Below, in pieces: positions 28,359 through 36,810 of a stretch of DNA of 64,000 nt (the first letter of the stretch is position 1; each line of letters starts with the position of its first letter). This DNA comes from Leclercia sp. 29361 (GTDB taxonomy: Bacteria > Pseudomonadota > Gammaproteobacteria > Enterobacterales > Enterobacteriaceae), in NCBI RefSeq assembly GCF_011290365.1, contig NZ_CP049786.1:2976001-3040000 (forward strand), in the 5' to 3' direction. The notes below the pieces were generated by a model. The model searched no databases. It saw nothing but the letters and a program-made list of their open reading frames with translations, and was not told where the DNA came from. Both the position numbers and the translations under genes were made by a program.

Positions 28359-28716
28359 GGCTACCTGTCCCTTGAAAATGAATGGTCATCACAGCAGACA
28401 GGAGCTGGCGCGGAGTGATAGAGATGATTCATCAATAACAGACCTGTTAACTGTGAATGAAAAAATAAGCGCCATTATTAGGCGGCATTCTGGCGGGGTT
28501 GTACAGGCGTGAAGTCAAAAAACCACAATAACCGCAACATAAGGTAATAGTCGTCGCTTCGCGCCTCTAAGTTAGCTCCTCCGGCTTTTCGCCGGAGGCA
28601 TAGTATTTTTCTGTTAAACAGAAGCAAGCAAAGTTGTTTGTTTTCCATACCGTTGCTCAGTTGAGCATTGCATGATAAAACCATGAGAAAGGGATGGTTT
28701 TGCAGAGGGAGAAGGA
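28359..28716. other. Intergenic boundary region, no confident gene
   Basis: 358 bases between the divergent transglutaminase-like gene and the A+T-rich toxin cassette. A stem CCTCCGGC-TTTTC-GCCGGAGG occurs at 28578-28598. A 68-codon minus-strand reading frame (28478-28684) crosses that hairpin and has no recognisable relative or ribosome site. GGTTTTGCAGAGGG at 28696-28709 is repeated at 28801-28814, inside the next gene. Confidence 0.5.
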
Positions 28717-29385
28717 ATGGGAAATATCACAGAAATGAATAGCATCAAGGAAATAGCTGAACGTTTAGCCGACATAATAATAAACCCAAACTCAGCTATC
28801 GGTTTTGCAGAGGGGGCTTTATCTGTCCCTCTGGATTTTGGTTACCTGGTTTGGGGGGTGTTTGATACTGATTCTCGCTATCACCGTGAAACAGAACGAA
28901 TAAGACTACTTGCTGCTGTTCGGCGAGGGCTCCTAAATTATGAACAATTAAAAGAAGCTATCGCGTTAGCGCTTATAGAATTTGAAAAGCGCCTGACCAA
29001 AAGGAAAAAGGATGGCACCTATAGTAAAACAGTATTTTCACTTATCGGGCGAGCCTCCGCCAATTCATATATTACTACAAAAATAACAGCAGCCATTATT
29101 GAGCGAGTAACCTTCTTCGTAAAAATGCGGAATAGTATTTTTTTAGGAAACTTATTACTCCTTGGAGGAATGGCGGAACGCAGCATAAGAACATCGCAAC
29201 AACTTGCTATTGACAATCCTGAAATATACGAAGTTTTACGTCCTCGTGATTATGATTTGTTATATTTCCTTTTTGAATCGTCAATTACTCCATTTGCTCA
29301 GGCTTTGCAAGTGCGGCGCGAGCTAGGAGAACCGACGTTTGATCAATTAATTGATTTGGCAAATAAAAAAATAAATGGATATTAA
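28717..29385 (+). CDS. Putative membrane-active type VI secretion effector
   Basis: A 222-residue protein I cannot assign to a named family with certainty. It has no signal peptide but has two moderately hydrophobic stretches, about residues 22-50 (INPNSAIGFAEGALSVPLDF) and 138-155 (NSIFLGNLLLLGGMAERS), amid charged helices. Base composition is clearly more A+T-rich than the flanks. It overlaps by 11 nt a tiny two-helix membrane protein, and an Hcp gene follows. Size, lack of signal and partner resemble Serratia Ssp6 with its immunity protein Sip6, a pore-forming T6SS pair; this is inference from layout. GAGGGAGAAGGA precedes ATG 28717. Confidence 0.5.
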   Translation: MGNITEMNSIKEIAERLADIIINPNSAIGFAEGALSVPLDFGYLVWGVFDTDSRYHRETERIRLLAAVRRGLLNYEQLKEAIALALIEFEKRLTKRKKDGTYSKTVFSLIGRASANSYITTKITAAIIERVTFFVKMRNSIFLGNLLLLGGMAERSIRTSQQLAIDNPEIYEVLRPRDYDLLYFLFESSITPFAQALQVRRELGEPTFDQLIDLANKKINGY

Positions 29386-29578
29386 AAGAATCGTTGATGG
29401 CGTGGTCGGATGGCTTGCGGATATGGTCTCGTGGGTTATAACCTGCCTTTGCATATTCTATCTTTCTTATTTTGATTCATGGCCTGTAACGCTGTTTTTC
29501 ATCATTATTACAATTGTAACTGGGCTGCTATTAGCAAAACTAGCAGACCGCTTTTATAAATTTAAAGACAAGGAATAA
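29375..29578 (+). CDS. Small two-helix membrane protein, putative immunity protein
   Basis: A 67-residue protein with two hydrophobic helices, about residues 10-32 (GWLADMVSWVITCLCIFYLS) and 36-56 (WPVTLFFIIITIVTGLLLAK), and charged ends (MDIKR and RFYKFKDKE). Its ATG lies inside the last codons of the upstream gene (11-nt overlap), a coupling common in toxin-immunity pairs. An inner-membrane immunity role against a membrane-acting toxin would fit. No homologue recognised. Confidence 0.55.
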   Translation: MDIKRIVDGVVGWLADMVSWVITCLCIFYLSYFDSWPVTLFFIIITIVTGLLLAKLADRFYKFKDKE

Positions 29579-29583
29579 ATAAA

Positions 29584-30063
29584 ATGTCAAATCCTGCTTA
29601 TTTATGGTTAACTGACGAAAACGGCTCGCCAATTATAGGATCCTGTTTAATTCCTGGGAGACTAGGAGCCATTGAGATAAAAGCACTTACGCATAATATG
29701 AATATTCCGTCATGCCCAAATACTGGACGCTTAACGGGAACACGTATTCATACCCCAATGATAATGCAAAAAGAGTTTGATAAGACTACACCTTACCTCT
29801 ATCGAGCTATTAGCCAGAATATGACATTGAAATCAGCAACGTTAAAAATGTATCGAGTTCTTGATTCTGGAGTGGAAACGGAATATTTCAATATCATTCT
29901 TGAAAATATAAAGGTCGTATCAATTACTCCTAATTTGTATCCGGGCAATCAAACAGGCACACACACGGAGTCAATCGAGATTCAATATGAAAAAATCACA
30001 TGGAAGCATTGCGACGGCAATATCGTGTTTACTGATGCATGGAATCACCGCGCAATAGCATAA
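29584..30063 (+). CDS. hcp: Hcp family type VI secretion tube protein (orphan)
   Basis: A 159-residue Hcp-family protein. Diagnostic blocks are YLWLTDENGSPIIGSC, GRLTGTRIHTPMIMQKEFDK, TPYLYRAISQ and QYEKITWKHCDGNIVFTDAW. Hcp hexamers stack as the inner T6SS tube and carry small effectors in their lumen. No other T6SS core gene (tssB, tssC, clpV, vgrG) is in the window, so this is an orphan Hcp serving a T6SS elsewhere or lost. Its place five bases after the putative immunity gene suggests it delivers the 28717 protein. Base composition is A+T-rich like its neighbours. Confidence 0.87.
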   Translation: MSNPAYLWLTDENGSPIIGSCLIPGRLGAIEIKALTHNMNIPSCPNTGRLTGTRIHTPMIMQKEFDKTTPYLYRAISQNMTLKSATLKMYRVLDSGVETEYFNIILENIKVVSITPNLYPGNQTGTHTESIEIQYEKITWKHCDGNIVFTDAWNHRAIA

Positions 30064-30232
30064 GGGGGCTGATGTTCAGTCGAACGCAAGCCTGTTTTTT
30101 GATAAGGCTTATGCTATCGCTATAGGGTGTCGTCACTTACCCGTATAGGTTAAAAAGCGCTCCTGACATACAATAATTCCCGTTTCCCAAACCGACCCCT
30201 ACATAGTCGGTCGCGGGGGGCGGGAAGGCCAT

Positions 30233-30487
30233 TTATCCCTCCAGCTTAAAATCGTCATCCCAATCAGGAAGGGCTGCAACCCTACCGGCATCGTTCAGGA
30301 ACGCCAGTCCGTTTGATAGCGACTTCGGTTGCTCCAGGCCAAGCTCAAAAATAATCTGGCCACATCCGGCAAGCCAGAAGCCACCGCCCACCTCTTTAGC
30401 GCGCTGAACGAATATCCGCCTGCCCAGCGCAATGTAGTCTCGTTGTTCACCGCGATAGATGATGTTGTAGTTGCCATCTTTGCCCAT
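30233..30487 (-). CDS. Small hypothetical protein, phage-like
   Basis: An 84-residue protein beginning MGKDGNYNIIYRGEQRDYIA and ending LPDWDDDFKLEG. No signal peptide or membrane segment, and no family recognised. ATG 30487 has a very strong ribosome site (GGGAGG, six bases away). A longer in-frame start at 30526 would sit inside the upstream palindrome and is rejected. The LexA-like operator just upstream and the neighbouring 44-residue phage-type frame suggest a prophage or satellite remnant. Confidence 0.6.
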   Translation of the reverse strand: MGKDGNYNIIYRGEQRDYIALGRRIFVQRAKEVGGGFWLAGCGQIIFELGLEQPKSLSNGLAFLNDAGRVAALPDWDDDFKLEG

Positions 30488-30510
30488 AACCCCCTCCCTT
30501 AAAATTAATA

Positions 30511-30526
30511 CTGTATACGTATACAA
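30511..30526. promoter_or_regulatory. LexA-like palindromic operator
   Basis: CTGTATACGTATACAA: the left half matches LexA CTGT exactly and the right half is ACAA in place of ACAG; the core TATACGTATA is palindromic. It lies 23 bases upstream of the 84-residue gene on the minus strand. SOS control is plausible; a phage repressor is the alternative. Confidence 0.5.
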
Positions 30527-30564
30527 AATTTTGCTGAAGGCGGTCCGTCAACCGAAGCGGCGCA

Positions 30565-30589
30565 TAAAAAAGCCCGCTGGTGTGGGCTA
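30565..30589 (-). terminator. Terminator after the 44-codon gene
   Basis: Minus strand AGCCC-ACACCAGC-GGGCT followed by TTTTTTATG. A short 5-bp stem with a good T-run. Confidence 0.65.
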
Positions 30590-30595
30590 GATGGT

Positions 30596-30730
30596 TCAGA
30601 GAGTGATTTTTACCGCGAAGACTTTCACCAGATCCGGGCCAAAGTGCTTATGCGTGATGGTTTTTATCTCGTACCCGTCAGACGGCGGGAGGCGCCATCC
30701 TTGGCGCGGTGTTATCAGCCACCAGCGCAT
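30596..30730 (-). CDS. Short phage-type reading frame
   Basis: 44 codons, MRWWLITPRQGWRLPPSDGY... ending VKVFAVKITL, with AGGA upstream of ATG 30730 and a terminator directly after the stop. The WW-rich, PPSDG-containing start resembles small frames I associate with P4-type satellites and lambdoid phages, but no firm family name. A stop codon lies six codons upstream, so it is not the tail of a longer frame. Confidence 0.35.
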   Translation of the reverse strand: MRWWLITPRQGWRLPPSDGYEIKTITHKHFGPDLVKVFAVKITL

Positions 30731-31160
30731 ACTGCAACGTCCTGCTTAGCTGTTTGCACAGCGGCTGGCACCCGACACATTTCACGGCCGTGTCACATTG
30801 CAGGGCTGGGGGGCAAAAGCGGCTAAATAGTGTGCGGCCTGCGTTCCCTCATCCTTTCCCCGCAGGGGCGAGGGGATCGTCTGTGCCATTTATTTAATTC
30901 AGCAACGGATATTTGTGATAACAATCTCAAAACAGAGTATTGGCATAATAGTCCATGCTATAAGCCGGTGGCTCCATAACATTATAAATTTAAAACCTTA
31001 CTGTTAATTCTTTAAGGATAAGATTTGGCACGCTATTCCCCATTAAATTAATGGGGATGCTGCATGTGATTTCACCTAATATTAAAAATGAACACCGCTA
31101 TCTCAAACAACACTTCCAGATTTTTACTTTACTTTTTTTACCACCCTACAGAGGTATGAG
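30731..31160. other. Upstream region of the sugar ABC operon, no gene
   Basis: 430 bases. The left part (30731-30890) is G+C-rich and looks like decayed phage or satellite DNA; the right part is A+T-rich and should hold the promoter of the ABC operon. GAGGTATGAG precedes the first gene. No operator could be assigned. Confidence 0.45.
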
Positions 31161-32144
31161 ATGAGTAAAATGTGCTTAACAAAATTATTGTCTGCGAGCT
31201 TGCTCGGGTTGATGGTTTTCTCGACCTCTGCAATGGCGAAAGAAATTGAAGTGGTTAATATTTCAAAGATAGATGGCATGCCCTGGTTTAATCGCATGGG
31301 AGAAGGCGTAACGAAAGCGGGCAGCGATCTCGGAATAAAAGCGTCTCAGGTGGGACCGTCCAGCACCGATGCCCCGCAGCAGGTCAAAATCATTGAGGAT
31401 TTAATCGCTAAAAAAGTCTCCGCCATCGGCATCGTCCCCAATGACGCCGATGTTCTCGAGCCGGTATTCAAAAAAGCGCGTGAGGCGGGCATCGTAGTAT
31501 TAACCAACGAATCCCCGGGGCAGCCCAGCGCTAACTGGGATGTGGAAATTATCGATAACCAGAAATTTGCCGCCGACAACGTGGAAGAGATGGCGAAAGC
31601 CATGGGCGGCAAAGGCGGTTATGTCATTTATGTCGGCAGCCTGACCGTGCCGCAGCATAACCTGTGGGCGGATTTGTTCGTGAAATACCAGAAAGAGCAC
31701 TACCCGGATATGCACGAAGTCACCAACCGGATGCCGGTGGCCGAGAATATCGACGACGCCCGCCGTACCACCATCGATCTGATGAAAGCCCATCCTGACA
31801 TGAAAGGGATTGTCTCATTTGGCTCTCAGGGCCCGATCGGTGCAGGCCGCGCGGTGAAAGAGAAACGGGCGAAAGGCAAAGTGTTTGTCTACGGCATGAT
31901 GATCCCATCCCAGGCCGCCTCGCTGATTAAAAGCGGTGATATTGCCATGGGCATCACCTACGATCCGGCTTCTGCGGGTTATGCCATCACCGCCATTGCC
32001 GACAAGGTGCTGAAAGGCGAAGAGATCACCCAGGGCCTGGAGATCCCTAACCTCGGTAAAGCTGATGTGGATAGCGAAAAACGCATCATCAAATTCCACA
32101 AAGTCCTGCGCGTCACCAAAGAGAATATCGATAGCCTGTATTGA
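31161..32144 (+). CDS. Sugar-type ABC transporter, periplasmic binding protein
   Basis: A 327-residue Peripla_BP_4 protein. The signal peptide MSKMCLTKLLSASLLGLMVF ends at AMA before KEIEVVNISKIDGMPWFNRM. GPSSTDAPQQVKIIEDLIAK and VVLTNESPGQPSANWDVEI are in the style of the RhaS/LsrB (autoinducer-2) group more than AraF or XylF. The ligand cannot be read: an aldose, a sugar alcohol or AI-2 are options. lsrK, lsrR and lsrF-G are absent, which argues against a true lsr operon. First of four genes. Confidence 0.86.
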   Translation: MSKMCLTKLLSASLLGLMVFSTSAMAKEIEVVNISKIDGMPWFNRMGEGVTKAGSDLGIKASQVGPSSTDAPQQVKIIEDLIAKKVSAIGIVPNDADVLEPVFKKAREAGIVVLTNESPGQPSANWDVEIIDNQKFAADNVEEMAKAMGGKGGYVIYVGSLTVPQHNLWADLFVKYQKEHYPDMHEVTNRMPVAENIDDARRTTIDLMKAHPDMKGIVSFGSQGPIGAGRAVKEKRAKGKVFVYGMMIPSQAASLIKSGDIAMGITYDPASAGYAITAIADKVLKGEEITQGLEIPNLGKADVDSEKRIIKFHKVLRVTKENIDSLY

Positions 32145-32201
32145 TCCGTTGAACCCGCACGCCCTGACAGGGCGTGCGGCATGCGCCCCTGAGAGGTAGA
32201 C

Positions 32202-33683
32202 ATGGAGCCCTTTATTTCACTGGGTAAGATCAGCAAGACCTTCTACGGTGTGAAAGCGCTGGATAACATCAACCTGACGCTGTTTCCGGGAGAAGTTCAC
32301 TGTCTGGCCGGGCAGAACGGCTGCGGCAAATCGACGCTGATTAAAATTATCTCCGGCGTCTACAAACCCGATCCCGGATTTGAGATTGCCATTGCCGGCA
32401 AACCTTACACCCATCTTTCGCCCATCGACTCCGTTAAAGCCGGGATTCAGGTTATCTATCAGGATCTCTCTTTATTCCCCAATTTAACCGTTGCGGAAAA
32501 CATCGGTATCCACCAGCACCACCACAATCTGCTGGTCAACAAGCGGGAGATCCGCCGCATCGCCGAGCTGACGATGAAGAGTATCGATGCGAGATTAGAT
32601 CTGGATGCGAACGTCGACTCCCTGCCCATCGCCCAACGTCAGATCGTCGCCATCTGTCGGGCGCTGGCCCAGGAAGCCAGGCTGATCATTATGGATGAGC
32701 CCACCGCCTCGCTGACCATGCAGGAGGTGAAGGGGCTGTTGCGGGTGATCGGCGATCTCAAGAAAAGAGATATCTGCGTGGTATTTGTCAGCCACCGGCT
32801 GGATGAGGTGCTGGAGATCTCTGACCGTATCACCGTGCTGAAAAACGGCAGCCTGGTCGGCACTTATCCCGCCAGCGATATCAATAATAAAAAACTCGCC
32901 TTCCTGATGACCGGGAAGGAGTTCTCTTATGCGGTCCTGCCGCCGATTGAGAAGATTGGCGAGGTGGCGCTAACGGTAAAAAACCTGACTAAACATCAGC
33001 AGTATCAAGACATCTCCTTCCGGATCCATCAGGGGGAGATCCTGGCCATTACCGGGCTGCTGGGCGCCGGGCGCACGGAGCTGTGCCTGAGCCTGTTCGG
33101 GCTGACAAAGCCGGATTCCGGCGAGATAGTGCTGGAGGGTAAGACGGTGCAGTTCGCCAGCAACCGGGATGCGGTGAAAGCCGGAATAGGCTACGTCTCT
33201 GAAGATCGGATGAGCACCGGTCTGGTGATGGATCAGTCGATTAACGACAACATTATCTCGACCGTGCTGCAGCGGCTGAAAACCCCCTTCCGCCTGCTGG
33301 ACAGGTCGAAATCGGACCGCATCGTCACGGATCTTATCGAGCAACTGAGCATTAAGATTGGCAGCGTGAACCTGCCGGTGAATACCCTCTCCGGCGGCAA
33401 TGCCCAGCGCGTGGCAATTGCCAAATGGCTGGCCATCAACCCCAAAGTGCTGATCCTCGACTCCCCCACCGTCGGGGTCGACATTGCCAATAAAGCGGGG
33501 ATCTACCAGATCATCTCCGCCCTGTCGCGCAAGGGGATCGCAGTGCTGATGATCACCGATGAGATCGACGAGGCGTACTTTAACAGCCACCGGATTTTAG
33601 TCATGCGCAAGGGGGCGATCGTCGCGGAAATCCTCCCGGAAAAAACCACCGAGGCCGCGCTGGCAGAGGTCGTCAATGGTTAA
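32202..33683 (+). CDS. Sugar-type ABC transporter, tandem ATPase
   Basis: A 493-residue ATPase with two domains. The first has Walker A GQNGCGKSTLIK, Walker B LIIMDEPTASL and a signature reduced to LPIAQRQ. The second has the degenerate GLLGAGRTEL, signature LSGGNAQR and VLILDSPTVGVD, where the usual DEPT is DSPT. That Glu to Ser change in the second Walker B implies that only one site hydrolyses ATP fully, as is usual for this class. It overlaps the next gene by 8 nt. Confidence 0.9.
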   Translation: MEPFISLGKISKTFYGVKALDNINLTLFPGEVHCLAGQNGCGKSTLIKIISGVYKPDPGFEIAIAGKPYTHLSPIDSVKAGIQVIYQDLSLFPNLTVAENIGIHQHHHNLLVNKREIRRIAELTMKSIDARLDLDANVDSLPIAQRQIVAICRALAQEARLIIMDEPTASLTMQEVKGLLRVIGDLKKRDICVVFVSHRLDEVLEISDRITVLKNGSLVGTYPASDINNKKLAFLMTGKEFSYAVLPPIEKIGEVALTVKNLTKHQQYQDISFRIHQGEILAITGLLGAGRTELCLSLFGLTKPDSGEIVLEGKTVQFASNRDAVKAGIGYVSEDRMSTGLVMDQSINDNIISTVLQRLKTPFRLLDRSKSDRIVTDLIEQLSIKIGSVNLPVNTLSGGNAQRVAIAKWLAINPKVLILDSPTVGVDIANKAGIYQIISALSRKGIAVLMITDEIDEAYFNSHRILVMRKGAIVAEILPEKTTEAALAEVVNG

Positions 33684-34656
33684 TAAAATTGGGGTGAAAA
33701 CTCACGAGCTGTTCCTCGGCCTGACCATTATCGTGATTGGCGGCTATCTGTCGTTTGCCAGCGCCGACTTTATGACGCTGGGCAATATCTACGACCTGAT
33801 CAACAACTACGCCATGTTAACCATCCTGGCCTGCGGTCTGTTCATCGTCCTGATCTCCGGCGGGATCGATATCTCCTTCCCGGCGATGACCATCATCTCC
33901 CAGTACGTGATGGTCACCCTGATTCAGGGCACCAGCGGCAACTTTGCTCTCGCGTTTGCGCTGTCCGGCGGGCTGGGTTTACTCCTCGGCCTGGTCAACG
34001 CCACGCTGGTTAACCGGCTTAAGGTTCCCTCGATCATCATTACCATTTCCACCCTGAATATTTTTTACGGCCTGCTGCTGTACCTGACCAAAGGGGTGTG
34101 GCTCTACAGCTATCCGGAGTGGTTTGAAGAGGGGGTGATGCTGTTTAAATTCACTGCCGCCGATGGCTACGACTATGGTTTGAGCCTGCCGATCCTCACC
34201 CTGCTGGTGGTGGTGGCGCTAACCGGTTTTATCATGAATAAAACCAGCATCGGCCGGATGATTTACGCCATGGGTGGCAACCGCGAGGCAGCCTCCCGGA
34301 TGGGATTCGGCATCTTTAAAATACAGCTGTTTGTCTACGGCTATATGGGCCTGATGTCCGGCGTCGCTGGTGTGGTGCAATCCGCGACCGTATTAACCGT
34401 CGCCCCCGACTCCCTGCTCGGCTATGAGCTGACGGTGCTCGCGGCGGTCGTGTTAGGCGGAACCAGCATCGTCGGCGGGCGCGGCACCTTACTCGGCACC
34501 CTGCTGGGGGTCATTTTACTGGCCGTTATCCAAAACGGTCTCAATCTTTTAGGGATCTCCTCTTACTGGCATACGGTCGTGACCGGTGTGGTGATTGTCA
34601 CCAGCATCAGCATGACGGCCTGGAGTCAGCGCAAAGGTCAGGGAGCATTAGCATGA
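33676..34656 (+). CDS. Sugar-type ABC transporter permease 1
   Basis: A 326-residue permease of the BPD_transp_2 family with about nine or ten helices. LISGGIDISFPAMTIISQYV, NATLVNRLKVPSIIITISTL, AMGGNREAASRMGFGIFKIQ and VLAAVVLGGTSIVGGRGTLL are family blocks. It overlaps both neighbours (8 nt before, 4 nt after), so the four genes form one tight operon. It would pair with the next gene as a heterodimer, an LsrC/LsrD-like arrangement. Confidence 0.9.
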   Translation: MVNKIGVKTHELFLGLTIIVIGGYLSFASADFMTLGNIYDLINNYAMLTILACGLFIVLISGGIDISFPAMTIISQYVMVTLIQGTSGNFALAFALSGGLGLLLGLVNATLVNRLKVPSIIITISTLNIFYGLLLYLTKGVWLYSYPEWFEEGVMLFKFTAADGYDYGLSLPILTLLVVVALTGFIMNKTSIGRMIYAMGGNREAASRMGFGIFKIQLFVYGYMGLMSGVAGVVQSATVLTVAPDSLLGYELTVLAAVVLGGTSIVGGRGTLLGTLLGVILLAVIQNGLNLLGISSYWHTVVTGVVIVTSISMTAWSQRKGQGALA

Positions 34657-35618
34657 GCGCCAGAAAAACCCAGGATCGCGTTGAGATTTACCTCAGTCTG
34701 TTAATCGCCATCGTCGTGATCGCGTTTAGCTTCCTCATCCCGTCTGTCTTCTGGTCTTCAGCTAACTTCCAGTCCATCGCCTCGCAAATGCCGATCCTCG
34801 GTGTGCTGGCGTTAGCCATGGCGGTGACCATTCTTACCGGAGGGATAAACCTTTCTATCATTGCCACCATGAATGCCTGCGGGCTGGTAATGGCCTGGGT
34901 CGCCACGCACTATCCCCCAACCCTCAGCAGCATGCTGCTGGTACTGGCTGCCGGATTAGCCATGGCGATAGTGATAGGTTCGGTGATTGGATTTTTAATT
35001 GCCGTGGTGCGGGTTTCGCCGATTTTAGCCACGCTCGGGATCATGACCCTGCTGAAGGGGATCAATATTCTGATCTCCAAAGGCTCGTCTATCTCGAACT
35101 TCCCGGATTACGTGCTGGTCATCAACAGCACCAACGTCCTTGGCATTCCGCTACCCCTACTGGTTTTTCTGGCCGTGGTGGCGGTGCTGTGGGTGATCCT
35201 CGAAAAATCCGCCTTTGGACGCACCCTTTACCTGATTGGCTCCAATGAACAGGCGACCCACTACTCCGGGATCAACACCCGTAAAACCCTTATCTGGGTT
35301 TATATACTTTCATCGGTACTGTGCGTGATTGCCGCCCTGCTGATGATGTCCAAGCTGAACTCGGCCAAAGCTTCTTATGGTGAGTCTTATCTGCTGGTGT
35401 CGATTCTGGCGGCGGTGCTGGGCGGGGTAAATCCTGACGGCGGCTTTGGCAAAGTCTTTGGCATGGTGATGGCGCTGATCCTGCTGCAGATGCTGGAGAG
35501 CGGGCTGAACATTCTCGGGGTGAGCAGCTATATCACCATGGCCCTGTGGGGCGGCCTGCTGCTGGCGTTTATTTTCCTGAAAGGGGCTAACCTCTCGCAC
35601 CTGTTCAGCAGGTCCTGA
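34653..35618 (+). CDS. Sugar-type ABC transporter permease 2
   Basis: A 321-residue permease of the same family as its neighbour. AVTILTGGINLSIIATMNAC, VSPILATLGIMTLLKGINIL, LIGSNEQATHYSGINTRKT and LAAVLGGVNPDGGFGKVFG mark it. Starts by ATGA overlap (34653-34656). Last gene of the operon; it ends 70 bases before the tRNA-operon terminator, which faces it. Confidence 0.9.
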   Translation: MSARKTQDRVEIYLSLLIAIVVIAFSFLIPSVFWSSANFQSIASQMPILGVLALAMAVTILTGGINLSIIATMNACGLVMAWVATHYPPTLSSMLLVLAAGLAMAIVIGSVIGFLIAVVRVSPILATLGIMTLLKGINILISKGSSISNFPDYVLVINSTNVLGIPLPLLVFLAVVAVLWVILEKSAFGRTLYLIGSNEQATHYSGINTRKTLIWVYILSSVLCVIAALLMMSKLNSAKASYGESYLLVSILAAVLGGVNPDGGFGKVFGMVMALILLQMLESGLNILGVSSYITMALWGGLLLAFIFLKGANLSHLFSRS

Positions 35619-35687
35619 TGATCAGCGGAGAGCGTCGGAAGGCGGTCAATAATCACGACATGAAATGAGGGAAGCAGATTTGAGGCA

Positions 35688-35712
35688 CAAAAAAACCACC
35701 TTTCGGTGGTTT
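35688..35712 (-). terminator. Terminator of the pgsA-tRNA operon
   Basis: Minus strand AACCACC-GAAA-GGTGGTT followed by TTTTTG: a GNRA-type loop and good T-run downstream of leuZ. Confidence 0.88.
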
Positions 35713-35753
35713 CACGACACTGCTTATTGCTTTGATTATTCTTCTTTTTCCCA

Positions 35754-35840
35754 TGGTAGCCGGAGTGGGACTTGAACCCACACAGCGCGAACGCCGAGGG
35801 ATTTTAAATCCCTTGTGTCTACCGATTCCACCATCCGGCC
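35754..35840 (-). tRNA. leuZ: tRNA-Leu (anticodon TAA)
   Basis: 87 nt including an encoded CCA. Acceptor GGCCGGA pairs with TCCGGCT (first pair G-U, as in E. coli leuZ). The anticodon stem-loop reads AGGGATTTAAAATCCCT, giving TAA. It has the long variable arm of leucine tRNAs and the T-loop GTTCAAGTCC. Third of three tRNAs behind pgsA. Confidence 0.97.
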
Positions 35841-35852
35841 TCGGGAAGAAAG

Positions 35853-35926
35853 TGGAGGCGCGTTCCGGAGTCGAACCGGACTAGACGGATTTGCAATCCG
35901 CTACATAACCGCTTTGCTAACGCGCC
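35853..35926 (-). tRNA. cysT: tRNA-Cys (anticodon GCA)
   Basis: 74 nt including CCA. Acceptor GGCGCGT pairs with ACGCGCC; the anticodon loop is GGATTGCAAATCC with anticodon GCA; the T-arm reads GGTTCGACTCC. It differs from E. coli cysT by one base in the D-arm as far as I recall. Middle of the glyW-cysT-leuZ cluster. Confidence 0.97.
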
Positions 35927-35977
35927 TTAAATCTTTTGTCTTTCGACTGACACCCGCAAATGCGACTGTCTTAAATT

Positions 35978-36053
<76 letters not shown>

Positions 36054-36205
36054 AATCATCAAGTCATTATGCTAATCACTTGATTTTGTTATCGACTAAC
36101 GAACCGTGCCGTCGTTCGATGCGTTGCATTCTACTTACCTGACGCTTTGAGTCAACGTTATTTTTCTTAACTCAAGATCGTTTGCTGAAAATTACGGCGA
36201 AACGA

Positions 36206-36754
36206 TCACTGATCAAGCAAATCGCCGCGTGCAGCGTTCAAATATTGCAGCATTGACCAGAGCGTCAGCACCGCAGCGACCATAAACAGGCCGATACCCG
36301 CCCATTCTACCCACTCGTTTGGACGCCACAGCATCCACACCAGCGCCGCCATCTGCGCGGTAGTTTTCACCTTGCCGATCCAGGAGACCGCCACGCTGCT
36401 GCGTTTACCCAGTTCAGCCATCCACTCGCGCAGGGCCGAGATAATAATTTCGCGGGCAATCATGGTCGCGGCAGGCAGTGTCACCCACCAGCTGTGGTAG
36501 TGCTCCACCACCAGCACCATGGCGATGGCAACCATCACCTTGTCCGCGACCGGGTCGAGGAAGGCGCCGAAACGGGTGCTCTGGTTCCAGCGACGCGCCA
36601 GATAGCCATCAAACCAGTCGGTCACTGCTGCAATGAAAAAGATCAATGCACAGGCGAAAGGTGCCCAGACGAAGGGCAGATAAAACGCCAGCACAAAGAA
36701 AGGGATAAGGACGACGCGGAAAAGCGTTAACAACGTAGGGATGTTTAATCGCAT
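36206..36754 (-). CDS. pgsA: CDP-diacylglycerol-glycerol-3-phosphate phosphatidyltransferase PgsA
   Basis: PgsA (182 residues) makes phosphatidylglycerol phosphate, the committed step to phosphatidylglycerol and cardiolipin. The CDP-alcohol phosphotransferase motif is clear: [10 protein letters not shown] followed by [11 protein letters not shown], with its four metal-binding Asp residues. Four to five helices make it an inner-membrane enzyme. It is followed by the three tRNA genes, so their transcription is linked, as in E. coli. Confidence 0.97.
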   Translation of the reverse strand: MRLNIPTLLTLFRVVLIPFFVLAFYLPFVWAPFACALIFFIAAVTDWFDGYLARRWNQSTRFGAFLDPVADKVMVAIAMVLVVEHYHSWWVTLPAATMIAREIIISALREWMAELGKRSSVAVSWIGKVKTTAQMAALVWMLWRPNEWVEWAGIGLFMVAAVLTLWSMLQYLNAARGDLLDQ

Positions 36755-36810
36755 AGTGACGGTAACTGTTTGTTGTCAGTAATTATTAGCCCTATGTTGC
36801 TACAGAGCCC

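Noticed and set aside
28478..28684. 68-codon minus-strand frame, considered as a type I toxin (hok/ldr-like)
   Set aside because: It reads through a strong hairpin, has no hydrophobic helix typical of those toxins and no ribosome site.
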